From assembly GCF_000772945.1 (NCBI RefSeq), contig NZ_JPVN01000006.1:124001-188000 (forward strand): a DNA stretch of 64,000 bases, in the 5' to 3' direction. Below, in pieces: positions 1 through 7,711 of this stretch; the first letter of the stretch is position 1, and each line of letters opens with the position of its first letter. This stretch comes from Ureibacillus manganicus DSM 26584. GTDB taxonomy: Bacteria > Bacillota > Bacilli > Bacillales_A > Planococcaceae. The notes below the pieces were generated by a model. The model did not search any database. It worked only from the letters and a program-made list of their open reading frames with translations, and was not told the DNA's origin. The translations under genes were made by a program, and so were the position numbers.

Positions 1-1
1 T

Positions 2-446
2 GTGAAAGATTTATATAGAGCGGAAGATATAGTGCAGGATGTTTTTATTAAATTCTATAATTACCAACACCATTATGAGGAACGTGGAGATTTAAAAGCT
101 TTTTTATCAAAAATGACAATGAATAAATGCAAAGACTATTTGAAAAGTTGGTCCTATCGAAAAGTGCTATTCCAAAATAAGTTGTTCATGAAATCGGGGT
201 GTAAAAGTAAAAGATAGCCTCGTTAGAAATGATGAAGAAAAATTAATTGAAATAGCGATATTAAACCTACCGATTAAACAGCGTGAACCAATTATGTACT
301 ATTATTTTGAGGAAATGCCGATTAAAGAGATTGCAAGACTTCTAAATATTACAGAGAGTACGGTAAAGACACGTCTAACAAGAGGGAAAGAACTGCTAAA
401 GAACAAATTAGTAGAAGTGGAATGGGAGGTGCTGTTAAATGAATAA
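2..446 (+). pseudogene. ECF sigma factor, partial and frameshifted
   Basis: The first part (to 217) reads as sigma region 2, with the motif AEDIVQDVFIKFYNY. It is cut by the left edge of the window, so the GTG at 2 is probably not the true start. That frame stops at the TAG at 215-217. Sigma region 4 (LPIKQREPIMYYYFEEMP, then IKEIARLLNITESTVKTRL) continues in another frame from about 192 and ends at the TAA at 444-446. One or two indels around 181-215 are needed to join the two halves. The end overlaps the start of the next gene (ATG at 439), as is usual for a sigma/anti-sigma pair. It could be a real loss of function or a sequencing error in an A-rich stretch. The sigma identity is clear; the functional status is not. 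Confidence 0.8.
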
Positions 447-1080
447 ACAAAAAATTGAGAAGTTGAGAGATCTTTCGCAAAGTAAGGAAAAAGTTATTAG
501 AAATGTTCTTCAAACTATTCAAGAAAAGCGAGTGAAAAAGGTAAGATGGCAATTTCCTATTTTAGCATTGATTCTAACAGCATCAGTAGCCTTATTTATT
601 ATTAACCAAACAGACTTTAGATCATATAATTTTCTAGATACAGGGATTGAAGCGAGTTCAAAAGTAATTGTCGAACCGCAAATCGCACCTCTAACAGATG
701 AAGAATTTTCGTATGTTGGAACACACGAGGTACCTGATGCAACGAAGGATGACTTCCGAAAGTTTACTTTTACGTTTAAAGTGGAACATGGCCAGGATGT
801 GATTTCAAGAGAAGTTGAGATGTTTCAAGGGTGGAAGGACTTGATGAAATCAATAGATGGTTTTGACCGATATTGGTTCGGTAGTGGATGGGAGCTCGAC
901 AACGACAGTGAAGATTATGCAGAGTACTACATGGAGTTTGTCCTCTATACAAAGGGAATAAGCGAAGAACAAATACAACAAACATTTGAAGCAGCCATTG
1001 TTCAGGTTACGTTGACCGGTGAAGAAGAAAAGGTTTTAAAGAAATATCGCGTCAGTGATTATTTAGAAATTGTAGAATAA
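439..1080 (+). CDS. Membrane protein, probable anti-sigma factor
   Basis: 213 residues. A charged N-terminal cytoplasmic part (about 1-36) is followed by one membrane segment (about 37-57, rich in L/I/A) and an extracellular domain of about 150 residues with no cysteines. This layout and the 8-bp overlap with the upstream sigma gene fit an ECF anti-sigma factor that holds its sigma at the membrane. No zinc-binding anti-sigma motif (HxxxCxxC) is visible, so the mechanism is unlike ZAS-type anti-sigmas. If the upstream sigma gene is truly frameshifted, this protein has lost its partner. Identity is inferred mainly from position and topology. Confidence 0.6.
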   Translation: MNKQKIEKLRDLSQSKEKVIRNVLQTIQEKRVKKVRWQFPILALILTASVALFIINQTDFRSYNFLDTGIEASSKVIVEPQIAPLTDEEFSYVGTHEVPDATKDDFRKFTFTFKVEHGQDVISREVEMFQGWKDLMKSIDGFDRYWFGSGWELDNDSEDYAEYYMEFVLYTKGISEEQIQQTFEAAIVQVTLTGEEEKVLKKYRVSDYLEIVE

Positions 1081-1085
1081 TAATA

Positions 1086-1118
1086 GGAGCTGACTCGAAT
1101 ATAAATGAGCCAGTTCCC
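1086..1118. terminator. Bidirectional hairpin between convergent genes
   Basis: GGAGCTGACTC pairs, with G-U pairs, with GAGCCAGTTCCC across a short loop. A T-rich stretch follows on the plus strand. It lies between the 3' ends of the anti-sigma gene and the convergent protease gene. Confidence 0.6.
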
Positions 1119-1131
1119 TTTTCAATTTTTA

Positions 1132-1968
1132 TTAATCATTCAAACGGTCTTGTACAAGGTCAATTGGAACAAACAACCCTACATTTCCATGTTCTTTATC
1201 ATCAATCGTTGCAAAGACAACGCCAATTACTTCCCCATCCATATTAATCACGGGACTACCACTATTACCTTTATATACTGGCGCATCCATCATATAGACA
1301 GCATCTTTCCAATCAGAAAGTGCTTTTGTCCCTAGAATGCGTCCTTCGTTAGCAATACCCGTAAAGAATAGAGGATTACCTATAAAGTAAATTGCCTCGT
1401 TAAAGGTGAATTCATAGGTTTTTGCCAAATTTAAGTGTGGGAGGTTTTCCCCTTCAACTTGTATAAATGCAATATCAATTTCAGGGTAGCTTTCAATTAC
1501 CTCTGCTTCGTATATTCCATCTTCGGGGAAGTAGACCGTTAGTGACAATGCATCTTCAATCACGTGAGCATTTGTTATTATTAACCCGTCTTTAGTTACT
1601 GTAAAACCGGTCCCTTTACTGTCTTGGGTTGAAATTTGTACGACTGACTTTTTATAATCTTGGATATCGCTTTGAAATGATAGTGAAGCTGATTTTTTTA
1701 TGAACTCTACTGCAGGAATAGAAAATATTTCAAAAATCACAGCAAACGTGCTAAAAGCTAACATGATGGCAATCAACCAGGCTAGGAATCTTGCAAATGG
1801 AGGTTGTCGTTTTGGATTAACCTTTTCACCAGCCAACCGGGCAAGTCGTTCTTCCCGTGCTTTTTCTAAAGCTTCCTTCTGTGCTTCTAAAACAAGCTCT
1901 AGAAATTCTTCATCTTCGCTAATTGGCTCTGATTCATTTTGTTCGTATCGTTCCTTTTCATTTGACAT
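1132..1968 (-). CDS. Membrane-anchored trypsin-like serine protease
   Basis: 278 residues from the ATG at 1968, which has GGTGGTG about 6 bases upstream; a GTG five codons earlier is less likely. The N-terminus (1-57) is cytoplasmic, acidic then basic, with a helical, coiled-coil-like stretch rich in E/A/K. One membrane segment spans about 61-81. The rest is an S1C/HtrA-like protease domain with His135 (TNAHVI), Asp165 (EIDIAFIQV) and Ser236 (GNSGSPV). There is no PDZ domain after the catalytic part, which separates it from full HtrA/DegP. It probably acts outside the membrane in protein quality control or signalling. It stands alone and converges on the sigma/anti-sigma pair, so a role in cleaving that anti-sigma is possible but unproven. 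Confidence 0.85.
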   Translation of the reverse strand: MSNEKERYEQNESEPISEDEEFLELVLEAQKEALEKAREERLARLAGEKVNPKRQPPFARFLAWLIAIMLAFSTFAVIFEIFSIPAVEFIKKSASLSFQSDIQDYKKSVVQISTQDSKGTGFTVTKDGLIITNAHVIEDALSLTVYFPEDGIYEAEVIESYPEIDIAFIQVEGENLPHLNLAKTYEFTFNEAIYFIGNPLFFTGIANEGRILGTKALSDWKDAVYMMDAPVYKGNSGSPVINMDGEVIGVVFATIDDKEHGNVGLFVPIDLVQDRLND

Positions 1969-2043
1969 GCCATCACCACCCACATTAATACTCTAAAACT
2001 ATCATATCGAAAGTTTAAGAAGATTGAAAATTATTAAGAACAC

Positions 2044-2072
2044 TTGAATCGTATTTGTGAATGTGCAATAAT
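2044..2072 (+). promoter_or_regulatory. Probable sigma-A promoter of the guanidine riboswitch operon
   Basis: TTGAAT at 2044-2049, a 17-base spacer, then AATAAT at 2067-2072 preceded by TGC (extended -10). It would start transcription near 2079, just upstream of the riboswitch. Confidence 0.5.
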
Positions 2073-2096
2073 ACAAATCAATTGGATAAAAAAGTT

Positions 2097-2216
2097 TTCT
2101 AGGGTTCCGCTCATTTGAGGTCTGGACCGAGAGAAAACGCACGTGTGACAACGTGTAACACGGAAGGATAAAAGCCTGGGAGATACTATTTATAGTAATC
2201 TCTCGGGCTTTTTTGT
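2097..2216 (+). promoter_or_regulatory. Guanidine-I (ykkC) riboswitch with intrinsic terminator
   Basis: The hallmark conserved blocks occur in order: AGGGTTCCG at 2101, GGTCTGGACCGAGAG from about 2119, an ACACGG/GGATAAAAGCC block around 2158-2176, and GGGAGA. The last aptamer strand (AAGCCTGGGAGA) is also the 5' arm of a terminator whose 3' arm is TCTCTCGGGC followed by TTTTTT at about 2210-2215. That is the usual logic of this class: guanidine binding sequesters the shared strand and lets transcription continue. The downstream pair of SMR transporters is the typical regulon of this riboswitch. Recognised from known consensus, not from a covariance-model search. Confidence 0.93.
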
Positions 2217-2236
2217 TTAAAAAAAGGAGGTACATG

Positions 2237-2590
2237 ATGAATAAACATTGGATAAAACTGCTAGTTGCAGTAGTGTTAGAGGTCATTTGGGTAATTGGGC
2301 TAGCTCATTCTTACGATGTATGGACCTGGTCAGGAACAATTTTAGCTATTCTTGCATGTAATTACTTTTTAATTACAGCAACACAATATCTGCCGACGGG
2401 AACTGCCTATGCAGTATTTGTTGGACTTGGAGCAGCGGGTGCTGTTATCTCTGAAATTTTATTTTTCGGGGAGCCTGTACACTTTCTAAAATTACTATTT
2501 ATCATTCTTCTACTTGTTGGAGTTATTGGTTTGAAATTAGTAACTGATCAGGAAGAAAAGAAGGCAGAGGTAGAGGAGGGACATGAGTAA
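2237..2590 (+). CDS. ykkC: SMR-family guanidine exporter subunit (YkkC-like)
   Basis: 117 residues from the ATG at 2237, which lies 6 bases after AAGGAGG; the ATG at 2234 is the alternative. Four hydrophobic segments and the SMR signature with the membrane glutamate (LEVIWVIGLAHSYD) are present, as is YLPTGTAYAVFVGLG. The hydrophilic C-terminal tail (EEKKAEVEEGHE) matches the longer YkkC-type subunit. The gene overlaps ykkD by one base (TAATG). The pair is known in Bacillus as a heterodimeric proton-coupled exporter of guanidinium, and the upstream guanidine-I riboswitch supports this function rather than general drug efflux. Confidence 0.92.
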   Translation: MNKHWIKLLVAVVLEVIWVIGLAHSYDVWTWSGTILAILACNYFLITATQYLPTGTAYAVFVGLGAAGAVISEILFFGEPVHFLKLLFIILLLVGVIGLKLVTDQEEKKAEVEEGHE

Positions 2591-2907
2591 TGGCTTGGAT
2601 TGCTTTAATATTTGCAGGATTATTTGAAACATTCTTTGTGGCAATGATGAATCAGTATAGTGTTAAACGAAACTGGAAACCGCTAGCATTGATGTTATTA
2701 GGATTTGGAATCAGCTTATATTTGTTACAATACGCCATGGAGACAATCCCAATGGGAACAGCTTATGCGATATGGACTGGTATTGGAGTTGTAGGTGGCA
2801 CAATCGTAGGAATGCTCTTTTATGGTGAATCAAAAAATTGGAAAAGAATCTTTTTCATTGCAATGATCCTTATTTCTGCAATTGGATTAAAAATTGTGAG
2901 TGGTTAA
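2590..2907 (+). CDS. ykkD: SMR-family guanidine exporter subunit (YkkD-like)
   Basis: 105 residues, four membrane segments. The glutamate in the first helix (GLFETFFVAMMNQYS) and the TIPMGTAYAIWTGIG motif place it in the Gdx/SugE branch of small multidrug resistance proteins. It starts at an ATG that shares its A with the ykkC stop (TAATG), so the two are translationally coupled and expected at equal levels. It should form the inner-membrane heterodimer with YkkC that exports guanidinium. Expression is controlled by the riboswitch upstream of ykkC. Confidence 0.92.
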   Translation: MAWIALIFAGLFETFFVAMMNQYSVKRNWKPLALMLLGFGISLYLLQYAMETIPMGTAYAIWTGIGVVGGTIVGMLFYGESKNWKRIFFIAMILISAIGLKIVSG

Positions 2908-2969
2908 ATTGTTGGTTTGATGTGAATGATGAAACTAATTAAAGAATCAATTAGTAAAGGAATGACATT

Positions 2970-3533
2970 ATGGCAAACAATCATCATTATTTCTTTGCCG
3001 TCAAATTACCATATGAAGTAAAAACTTATCTGAATCGTTGGGTTCAAATGCATGATGCGCATTATCCCTTTAAAAGATGGGTACATCCAGAGGATTATCA
3101 TATTACATTAGCCTTTTTAGGTTTTGCAGAGAAAGAAATGCTAGATCAAGTTTTGAGTAAGGTTGCTGATCTTCTGAAAAATGAAGACTCATTTGAGCTA
3201 ACATTAAACAAATTGGGGATTTTTGGGCCAGCAAAATCACCTCGTATTTTTTGGGCGGGTGTTAAAGAATCTGATGAGATAAATCTTCTGCAAAAAAAGG
3301 TATTTAAAGCATGTCTAGATACGGGTTTTAAGTTAGATAAAAAGCCGTTTAAACCTCATATCACTATTGCAAGAAAATGGGGAATTGAAAAACCATTGGA
3401 ACATGAAAAATTACCCGAATTGAAAAACAGTGAAGGTGGAGATTTCTCTTTTACAATCAGTGAGGTCGCGTTATATGAAACGCATCTGGACCAATCTCCG
3501 AAATACAGGGAATATACACTTTTCTCTTTGTAA
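2970..3533 (+). CDS. thpR: RNA 2',3'-cyclic phosphodiesterase (2H family)
   Basis: 187 residues, the usual length. The two HxTx motifs of the 2H phosphoesterase family are present: HITL at residues 44-47 and HITI at 130-133. They provide the two catalytic histidines that hydrolyse 2',3'-cyclic phosphate ends on RNA. GIFGPAKSPRIFWAGV is the conserved core strand of the bacterial LigT/ThpR group. An AAAGGA ribosome site lies about 9 bases before the ATG. It is a soluble cytoplasmic enzyme. It appears to be a single-gene unit with a terminator about 40 bases after its stop. Confidence 0.92.
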   Translation: MANNHHYFFAVKLPYEVKTYLNRWVQMHDAHYPFKRWVHPEDYHITLAFLGFAEKEMLDQVLSKVADLLKNEDSFELTLNKLGIFGPAKSPRIFWAGVKESDEINLLQKKVFKACLDTGFKLDKKPFKPHITIARKWGIEKPLEHEKLPELKNSEGGDFSFTISEVALYETHLDQSPKYREYTLFSL

Positions 3534-3569
3534 CTTAACATTAAAACTTAATATTAATATTTGTAATTA

Positions 3570-3614
3570 GGGTGTCTGTGAAGTATTTATTTAAACTTCT
3601 GAGGCACCCTTTTA
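3570..3614 (+). terminator. Intrinsic terminator after thpR
   Basis: GGGTGTCTGTGAAGT pairs with ACTTCTGAGGCACCC (a few mismatches), followed by TTTT. Confidence 0.75.
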
Positions 3615-3661
3615 CTAACAGTTTTTTAAAAATTTTAGGATTACTATAAAGGAAGAAAATA

Positions 3662-3770
3662 TTTACATAATTATAGACAAATTTCAACAATTTTTACATC
3701 CAATTTACTGCCAATTAATAAATTTACAAAACCTTTACAATAATGTGGTTGTAAATTTACACATCATAAT
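3662..3770 (+). promoter_or_regulatory. PhoP-box array and promoter of the pst operon
   Basis: TTTACA-like hexamers recur on the plus strand with roughly one helical turn between them: 3662 (TTTACA), 3674 (TAGACA), 3684 (TCAACA), 3693 (TTTACA), 3704 (TTTACT), 3723 (TTTACA), 3734 (TTTACA) and 3756 (TTTACA). The TT(A/C/T)ACA repeat at 11-base period is the known PhoP~P binding site of Bacillus. A possible -10 is CATAAT at 3765-3770, with no good -35, as is usual when PhoP replaces it. This implies induction of pstSCAB by phosphate starvation through PhoPR. Confidence 0.85.
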
Positions 3771-3820
3771 TATTCTAGAGTAGGCTAATTGATGTCTCAT
3801 GTCTCGGAGGTATAAAAGTT

Positions 3821-4657
3821 ATGTTAAAAACAATTAGAACGTTAGGATTACTAGCCCTTCCTTTAACGGTTTTATTATCAGCATGTGGACCATCGTCAGA
3901 TGATGGTGAAACATCAAATGGTAATAACTATACTTTAGCAATATCAGGATCCACATCAGTTGGTCCATTAGCGGAAAAATTAGCAGCTAAATATGAAGAA
4001 CAAGCTGAAATAAATATAGAAGTAAACCAAATCGGTTCTTCTGCAGGTATTACAAATGCAACGAGTGGTGTATCAGAAATTGGTATGTCCTCTAGGGATT
4101 TAAAGGAAGAAGAAATCGCCAATGGCTTAATTGATACGATTGTTGCCTATGATGGTATCGTTGTTGTGGCCCATCCAAGTAATAAAGTCAAAGATCTTAC
4201 GGTAGAACAAGTAAAACAGATTTTTACTGGTGAAGTTACGAACTGGAAGGAACTTGGTGGAGAAGACTTAGAAATTGTTGTTGTTTCTCGAGAAGATGGT
4301 TCTGGTTCGCGAGATGCCTTCCAAGAAATCGTTGGTTATTCTTCCGGTGAACTTATTCGAAGCTCAATTGTTGCAAGTGGAAACGGGAATATTAAAACAA
4401 CTGTTGCTACAAATAAGCATGCAGTAGGGTTTATATCTTTTGAATACATTGATGACTCGATTTCCCCGATAAAAATAAATGGGGTAGAAGCTACAGCTGA
4501 AAATGTATTAAATGAAACTTATAAATTGTCTAGACCATTCTTATTTGTCCATAAAGAAGAAAACCTAAGTGAGAAGGGGCAACAATTTATTGATTTCATT
4601 TTAAGCCCAGAAGGACAGAAGATTGTCTCAGAGTCAGGTGTAATACCGATTAAATAA
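3821..4657 (+). CDS. pstS: Phosphate ABC transporter substrate-binding lipoprotein
   Basis: 278 residues. The lipoprotein signal peptide has the lipobox LSAC with Cys22, so the protein is tethered to the outer face of the membrane. Phosphate-binding signatures are visible: SGSTSVGPLAEKLA near residue 46 and SREDGSGSRDAFQEI near 160. It binds inorganic phosphate and hands it to the PstC/PstA channel. GGAGG lies about 9 bases before the ATG. It is the first gene of a pstSCAB operon downstream of a strong Pho-box array. A phoU gene is not present after pstB in this window. Confidence 0.96.
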   Translation: MLKTIRTLGLLALPLTVLLSACGPSSDDGETSNGNNYTLAISGSTSVGPLAEKLAAKYEEQAEINIEVNQIGSSAGITNATSGVSEIGMSSRDLKEEEIANGLIDTIVAYDGIVVVAHPSNKVKDLTVEQVKQIFTGEVTNWKELGGEDLEIVVVSREDGSGSRDAFQEIVGYSSGELIRSSIVASGNGNIKTTVATNKHAVGFISFEYIDDSISPIKINGVEATAENVLNETYKLSRPFLFVHKEENLSEKGQQFIDFILSPEGQKIVSESGVIPIK

Positions 4658-4729
4658 ACCATTAATATATTGAATAATCTTTAGCTGTTGTTTACTTAGT
4701 GATGTAAACAATTTTTGGAGGAATGAAGA

Positions 4730-5623
4730 ATGTCAAGCCCGCCGGTTGAAAAAACAAATAAAAGAAAATATATTCTTGAGAAATTATCAGGCAGACTTTT
4801 TTTAATCTGTGCACTGTTATCTGTTATTAGTTTATTGTTAATCATTGGATTTGTATTCATTAAAGGGATTACTCCCTTTGTAGCAGAGGGATATAGTTTT
4901 ATCGATTTTCTATTTGGAGACGATTGGGTCCCAAGTGAAGATAAGTTTGAAATTTTCCCTATGATAGTAGCATCTATCTATGCTACTATCGGTGCGCTAA
5001 TTATTGGTGTTCCAATTGGATTATTTACAGCGATCTTTTTAGCTGAAATTGCACCTAAGAAGTTAGCGAAAATTATCTCACCAGCGGTACAGTTACTTGC
5101 GGGAATACCGTCTGTACTATATGGAGTTTTCGGTTTAGCTGTAATTGTTCCTTTTTTACAAAATAATCTAGGGTTAGCAAAAGGACAAAGCTTAATTGCA
5201 GTAATTCTTGTTTTAGCAATTATGATGTTACCAACTGTTGTTACAGTTTCAGAAACAGCTATTAGAGCTGTTCCCAAAACTTATCGTGAAGGCTCTTTAG
5301 CATTAGGAGTATCTCACATTGGTACTATATTTAAAGTAGTTGTACCAGCTGCTAAATCAGGTATTTTAACGGCAATTGTATTAGGTATGGGTAGAGCAAT
5401 TGGTGAGACGATGGCCGTTATTTTAGTAGCCGGAAACAGTCTCATTATCCCAACAAGTTTAACAGACAGTGTACGTCCGTTAACAACAAATATCGCATTA
5501 GAAATGGGATACGCTGCAGGAACACATCAAGAGATGTTATTTGCGACAGGTATTGTGTTATTCTCATTCATTTTAATATTGAATTTTGTATTAGCAAGAA
5601 TCAGTTCGAAGGGTGGTCATTAA
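4730..5623 (+). CDS. pstC: Phosphate ABC transporter permease PstC
   Basis: 297 residues with a first membrane helix at about 25-48 and five further helices. The EAA-type permease loop reads [20 protein letters not shown], which docks on the PstB ATPase. The protein forms half of the membrane channel for inorganic phosphate. The gene follows pstS by about 70 bases without a visible terminator, with a GGAGG ribosome site before the ATG. Confidence 0.95.
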   Translation: MSSPPVEKTNKRKYILEKLSGRLFLICALLSVISLLLIIGFVFIKGITPFVAEGYSFIDFLFGDDWVPSEDKFEIFPMIVASIYATIGALIIGVPIGLFTAIFLAEIAPKKLAKIISPAVQLLAGIPSVLYGVFGLAVIVPFLQNNLGLAKGQSLIAVILVLAIMMLPTVVTVSETAIRAVPKTYREGSLALGVSHIGTIFKVVVPAAKSGILTAIVLGMGRAIGETMAVILVAGNSLIIPTSLTDSVRPLTTNIALEMGYAAGTHQEMLFATGIVLFSFILILNFVLARISSKGGH

Positions 5624-5624
5624 G

Positions 5625-6449
5625 TTGAGAAGTTTTAAAGATAATGTATTACGTGGACTTCTTTGGTTATCTGCGCTCTTAACAATTGCCATTCTTGTAA
5701 CGATTGTTGGGTATATTTTTTATAAAGGTATCGGTTTAATAAGTTTTGATTTTATCTTTGGGGATTATTCTCCAACAGGTGGTGGCGGAATATGGCCAAT
5801 GATTGTTACAACGATTTATACAATCGTGATTTCATTAGTCATTGCTACACCAATAGGGATTTTAGCTGCTGTGTATTTACAAGAATACGCAAAACAAGGG
5901 CGTTTAGTAAGACTTATTCGCTTTGCAACAGAAAGTTTAACGGGGATTCCTTCGATTATTTATGGATTGTTTGGTGCTGTTTTCTTTGTAACTACTTTAA
6001 AACTAGGTATGTCAATTATCGCAGCGTCATTGACATTAACAATTATTATCTTGCCAGTTATTATTCGAACAACAGAAGAATCGCTTAAAACGGTTCCTCG
6101 TAGCTATCGTGAAGGATCTTTAGCATTAGGAAACACAAAGCTTCAAACATTATATAAAGTCATTCTACCTAGCGCGATGCCTGGTATATTAGCTGGTATC
6201 ATATTATCAATCGGAAGAATTGTTGGTGAATCAGCCGCAATCTTTTTAACAGCAGGAACAGTAGCAGCATTACCAGAAAGCATTTTCTCATCAGCAAGAA
6301 CGTTAACGGTTCACTCATTTTTAGTAACACAAGAGGCTGGGGACATTGAGCTTGCAGCAGCTGTTGGGATTGTCTTAATTGTAATTATTTTAGCTTTAAA
6401 CCTAATAGCAACGCTAATTTCAAAAATCTTCAATAAGGCTAATTACTAA
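5625..6449 (+). CDS. pstA: Phosphate ABC transporter permease PstA
   Basis: 274 residues from the TTG at 5625, which sits one base after the pstC stop and 8 bases after AAGGGTGG; the GTG at 5613 would overlap the ribosome site and is unlikely. Six membrane segments are expected. The permease loop [19 protein letters not shown] is present. It pairs with PstC to form the phosphate channel. Confidence 0.95.
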   Translation: MRSFKDNVLRGLLWLSALLTIAILVTIVGYIFYKGIGLISFDFIFGDYSPTGGGGIWPMIVTTIYTIVISLVIATPIGILAAVYLQEYAKQGRLVRLIRFATESLTGIPSIIYGLFGAVFFVTTLKLGMSIIAASLTLTIIILPVIIRTTEESLKTVPRSYREGSLALGNTKLQTLYKVILPSAMPGILAGIILSIGRIVGESAAIFLTAGTVAALPESIFSSARTLTVHSFLVTQEAGDIELAAAVGIVLIVIILALNLIATLISKIFNKANY

Positions 6450-6462
6450 AGAGGTGATGATG

Positions 6463-7287
6463 ATGACAACAATAATGGGTAAACACAATAAAGATATAAA
6501 GGAAGATCTACCACAAATGACAGAACAATCAAATGAAAATACAAAAATCAGTGTTAGAGATTTAAGTTTGTTTTATGGTGAAAAACAGGCACTTTACTCT
6601 TTATCGTTAGATATTAAGGAAAAAGAGGTTACCGCTTTAATTGGCCCTTCAGGTTGTGGTAAATCAACATTTCTACGAACTCTTAACCGTATGAATGATT
6701 TGATTGATGGTGTGAATATAACAGGGGACATTACGATTGATAATGAGAACATTTACCAATCTAATGACGTGATTAAGCTAAGAACGAAGGTTGGAATGGT
6801 ATTCCAAAAAGCGAACTTGTTTCCAATGAGTATTTATGATAATGTTGCTTACGGCCCTCGAGGTCAAGGCATTAAAAATAAAAAAGAATTAGATAAAATT
6901 GTGGAAGAAAGTCTACGTGGCGCTGCAATTTGGGATGAGGTAAAAGATCGTCTTAAATCATCAGCACTTGGTTTATCGGGTGGTCAACAGCAACGTGTTT
7001 GTATCGCGCGAGCTATTGCTATGAAACCTGAAATCATTTTAATGGACGAACCGACTTCTGCATTAGACCCAATTTCGACTTTAAAAGTAGAAGAATTGAT
7101 TGCTGATATGAAACAAGATTATACAATCGTTATTGTTACTCATAACATGCAACAAGCAGCGCGTGTATCGGATCGAACTGCATTCTTCTTAAATGGTGAG
7201 ATTGTAGAATTTGATAAAACAGATAAAATCTTTTCAGTTCCGAAAGACCAAAGAACGGAAGATTATATTACTGGACGTTTTGGATAA
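6463..7287 (+). CDS. pstB: Phosphate ABC transporter ATPase PstB
   Basis: 274 residues from the ATG at 6463, chosen from four consecutive start-like codons because GAGGTGA is best spaced from it. Walker A is GPSGCGKST, the signature is LSGGQQQR, and Walker B is [12 protein letters not shown], followed by the switch histidine in VTHNMQQA. QNxRG-type PstB features such as [12 protein letters not shown] are present. It powers phosphate import through PstC/PstA. It is the last gene of the operon and is followed by a strong terminator. Confidence 0.96.
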   Translation: MTTIMGKHNKDIKEDLPQMTEQSNENTKISVRDLSLFYGEKQALYSLSLDIKEKEVTALIGPSGCGKSTFLRTLNRMNDLIDGVNITGDITIDNENIYQSNDVIKLRTKVGMVFQKANLFPMSIYDNVAYGPRGQGIKNKKELDKIVEESLRGAAIWDEVKDRLKSSALGLSGGQQQRVCIARAIAMKPEIILMDEPTSALDPISTLKVEELIADMKQDYTIVIVTHNMQQAARVSDRTAFFLNGEIVEFDKTDKIFSVPKDQRTEDYITGRFG

Positions 7288-7292
7288 AGATG

Positions 7293-7331
7293 AGGCTTGA
7301 TTCTATTTATGAATCAAGCCTTTAATTTTTT
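7293..7331 (+). terminator. Intrinsic terminator of the pst operon
   Basis: AGGCTTGATTC and GAATCAAGCCT form an 11-bp perfect stem with a short loop, followed by a T-rich run. Confidence 0.9.
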
Positions 7332-7475
7332 ATTCACTTCTGCAATCCCATTCATTTCATTCCCTAAATTTACGAAAAATAAAATAATAATTCACCTCAT
7401 AGGGAAAATAAACCTTCAAATATAGAATATTTTACATATTGTAGCAATATAATATATGGAAAGGAGAATGATAAA

Positions 7476-7619
7476 ATGAGGATGCCAGCATTGCCGCAAT
7501 CTAAAGAATTAGAAACTGAGAAGAAAGTAAAGGGATCTTTTCTAAAAACGATTCGCAAATTTTTTTCAAACAAAATCGGGAAAAAACAAAAGTCATTTCG
7601 ATTACCCCCAAGAGAGTAA
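7476..7619 (+). CDS. Small basic protein, 47 residues
   Basis: The ATG at 7476 is preceded by AAGGAG at 7461-7466 and a TATAAT at 7448-7453. The stop at 7617-7619 is followed at once by a terminator hairpin. The product is very basic (KKVKGSFLKTIRKFFSNKIG, then KKQKSFRLPPRE), with an amphipathic stretch around residues 20-35. I do not recognise the family. Own promoter-like sequence, ribosome site and terminator make it a genuine small transcription unit. It lies between the pst operon and helD. Confidence 0.65.
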   Translation: MRMPALPQSKELETEKKVKGSFLKTIRKFFSNKIGKKQKSFRLPPRE

Positions 7620-7656
7620 AGCTGTTCTATTCACTATTGATAGAACGGCTTTTTCT
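7620..7656 (+). terminator. Terminator of the small basic-protein gene
   Basis: AGCTGTTCTAT pairs with ATAGAACGGCT, followed by TTTTTCTTTT. Confidence 0.85.
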
Positions 7657-7711
7657 TTTGGTTACATTCATCGCGCATTTGTTTAAAGTATTTGTGCTTT
7701 GAAGTGGATAA

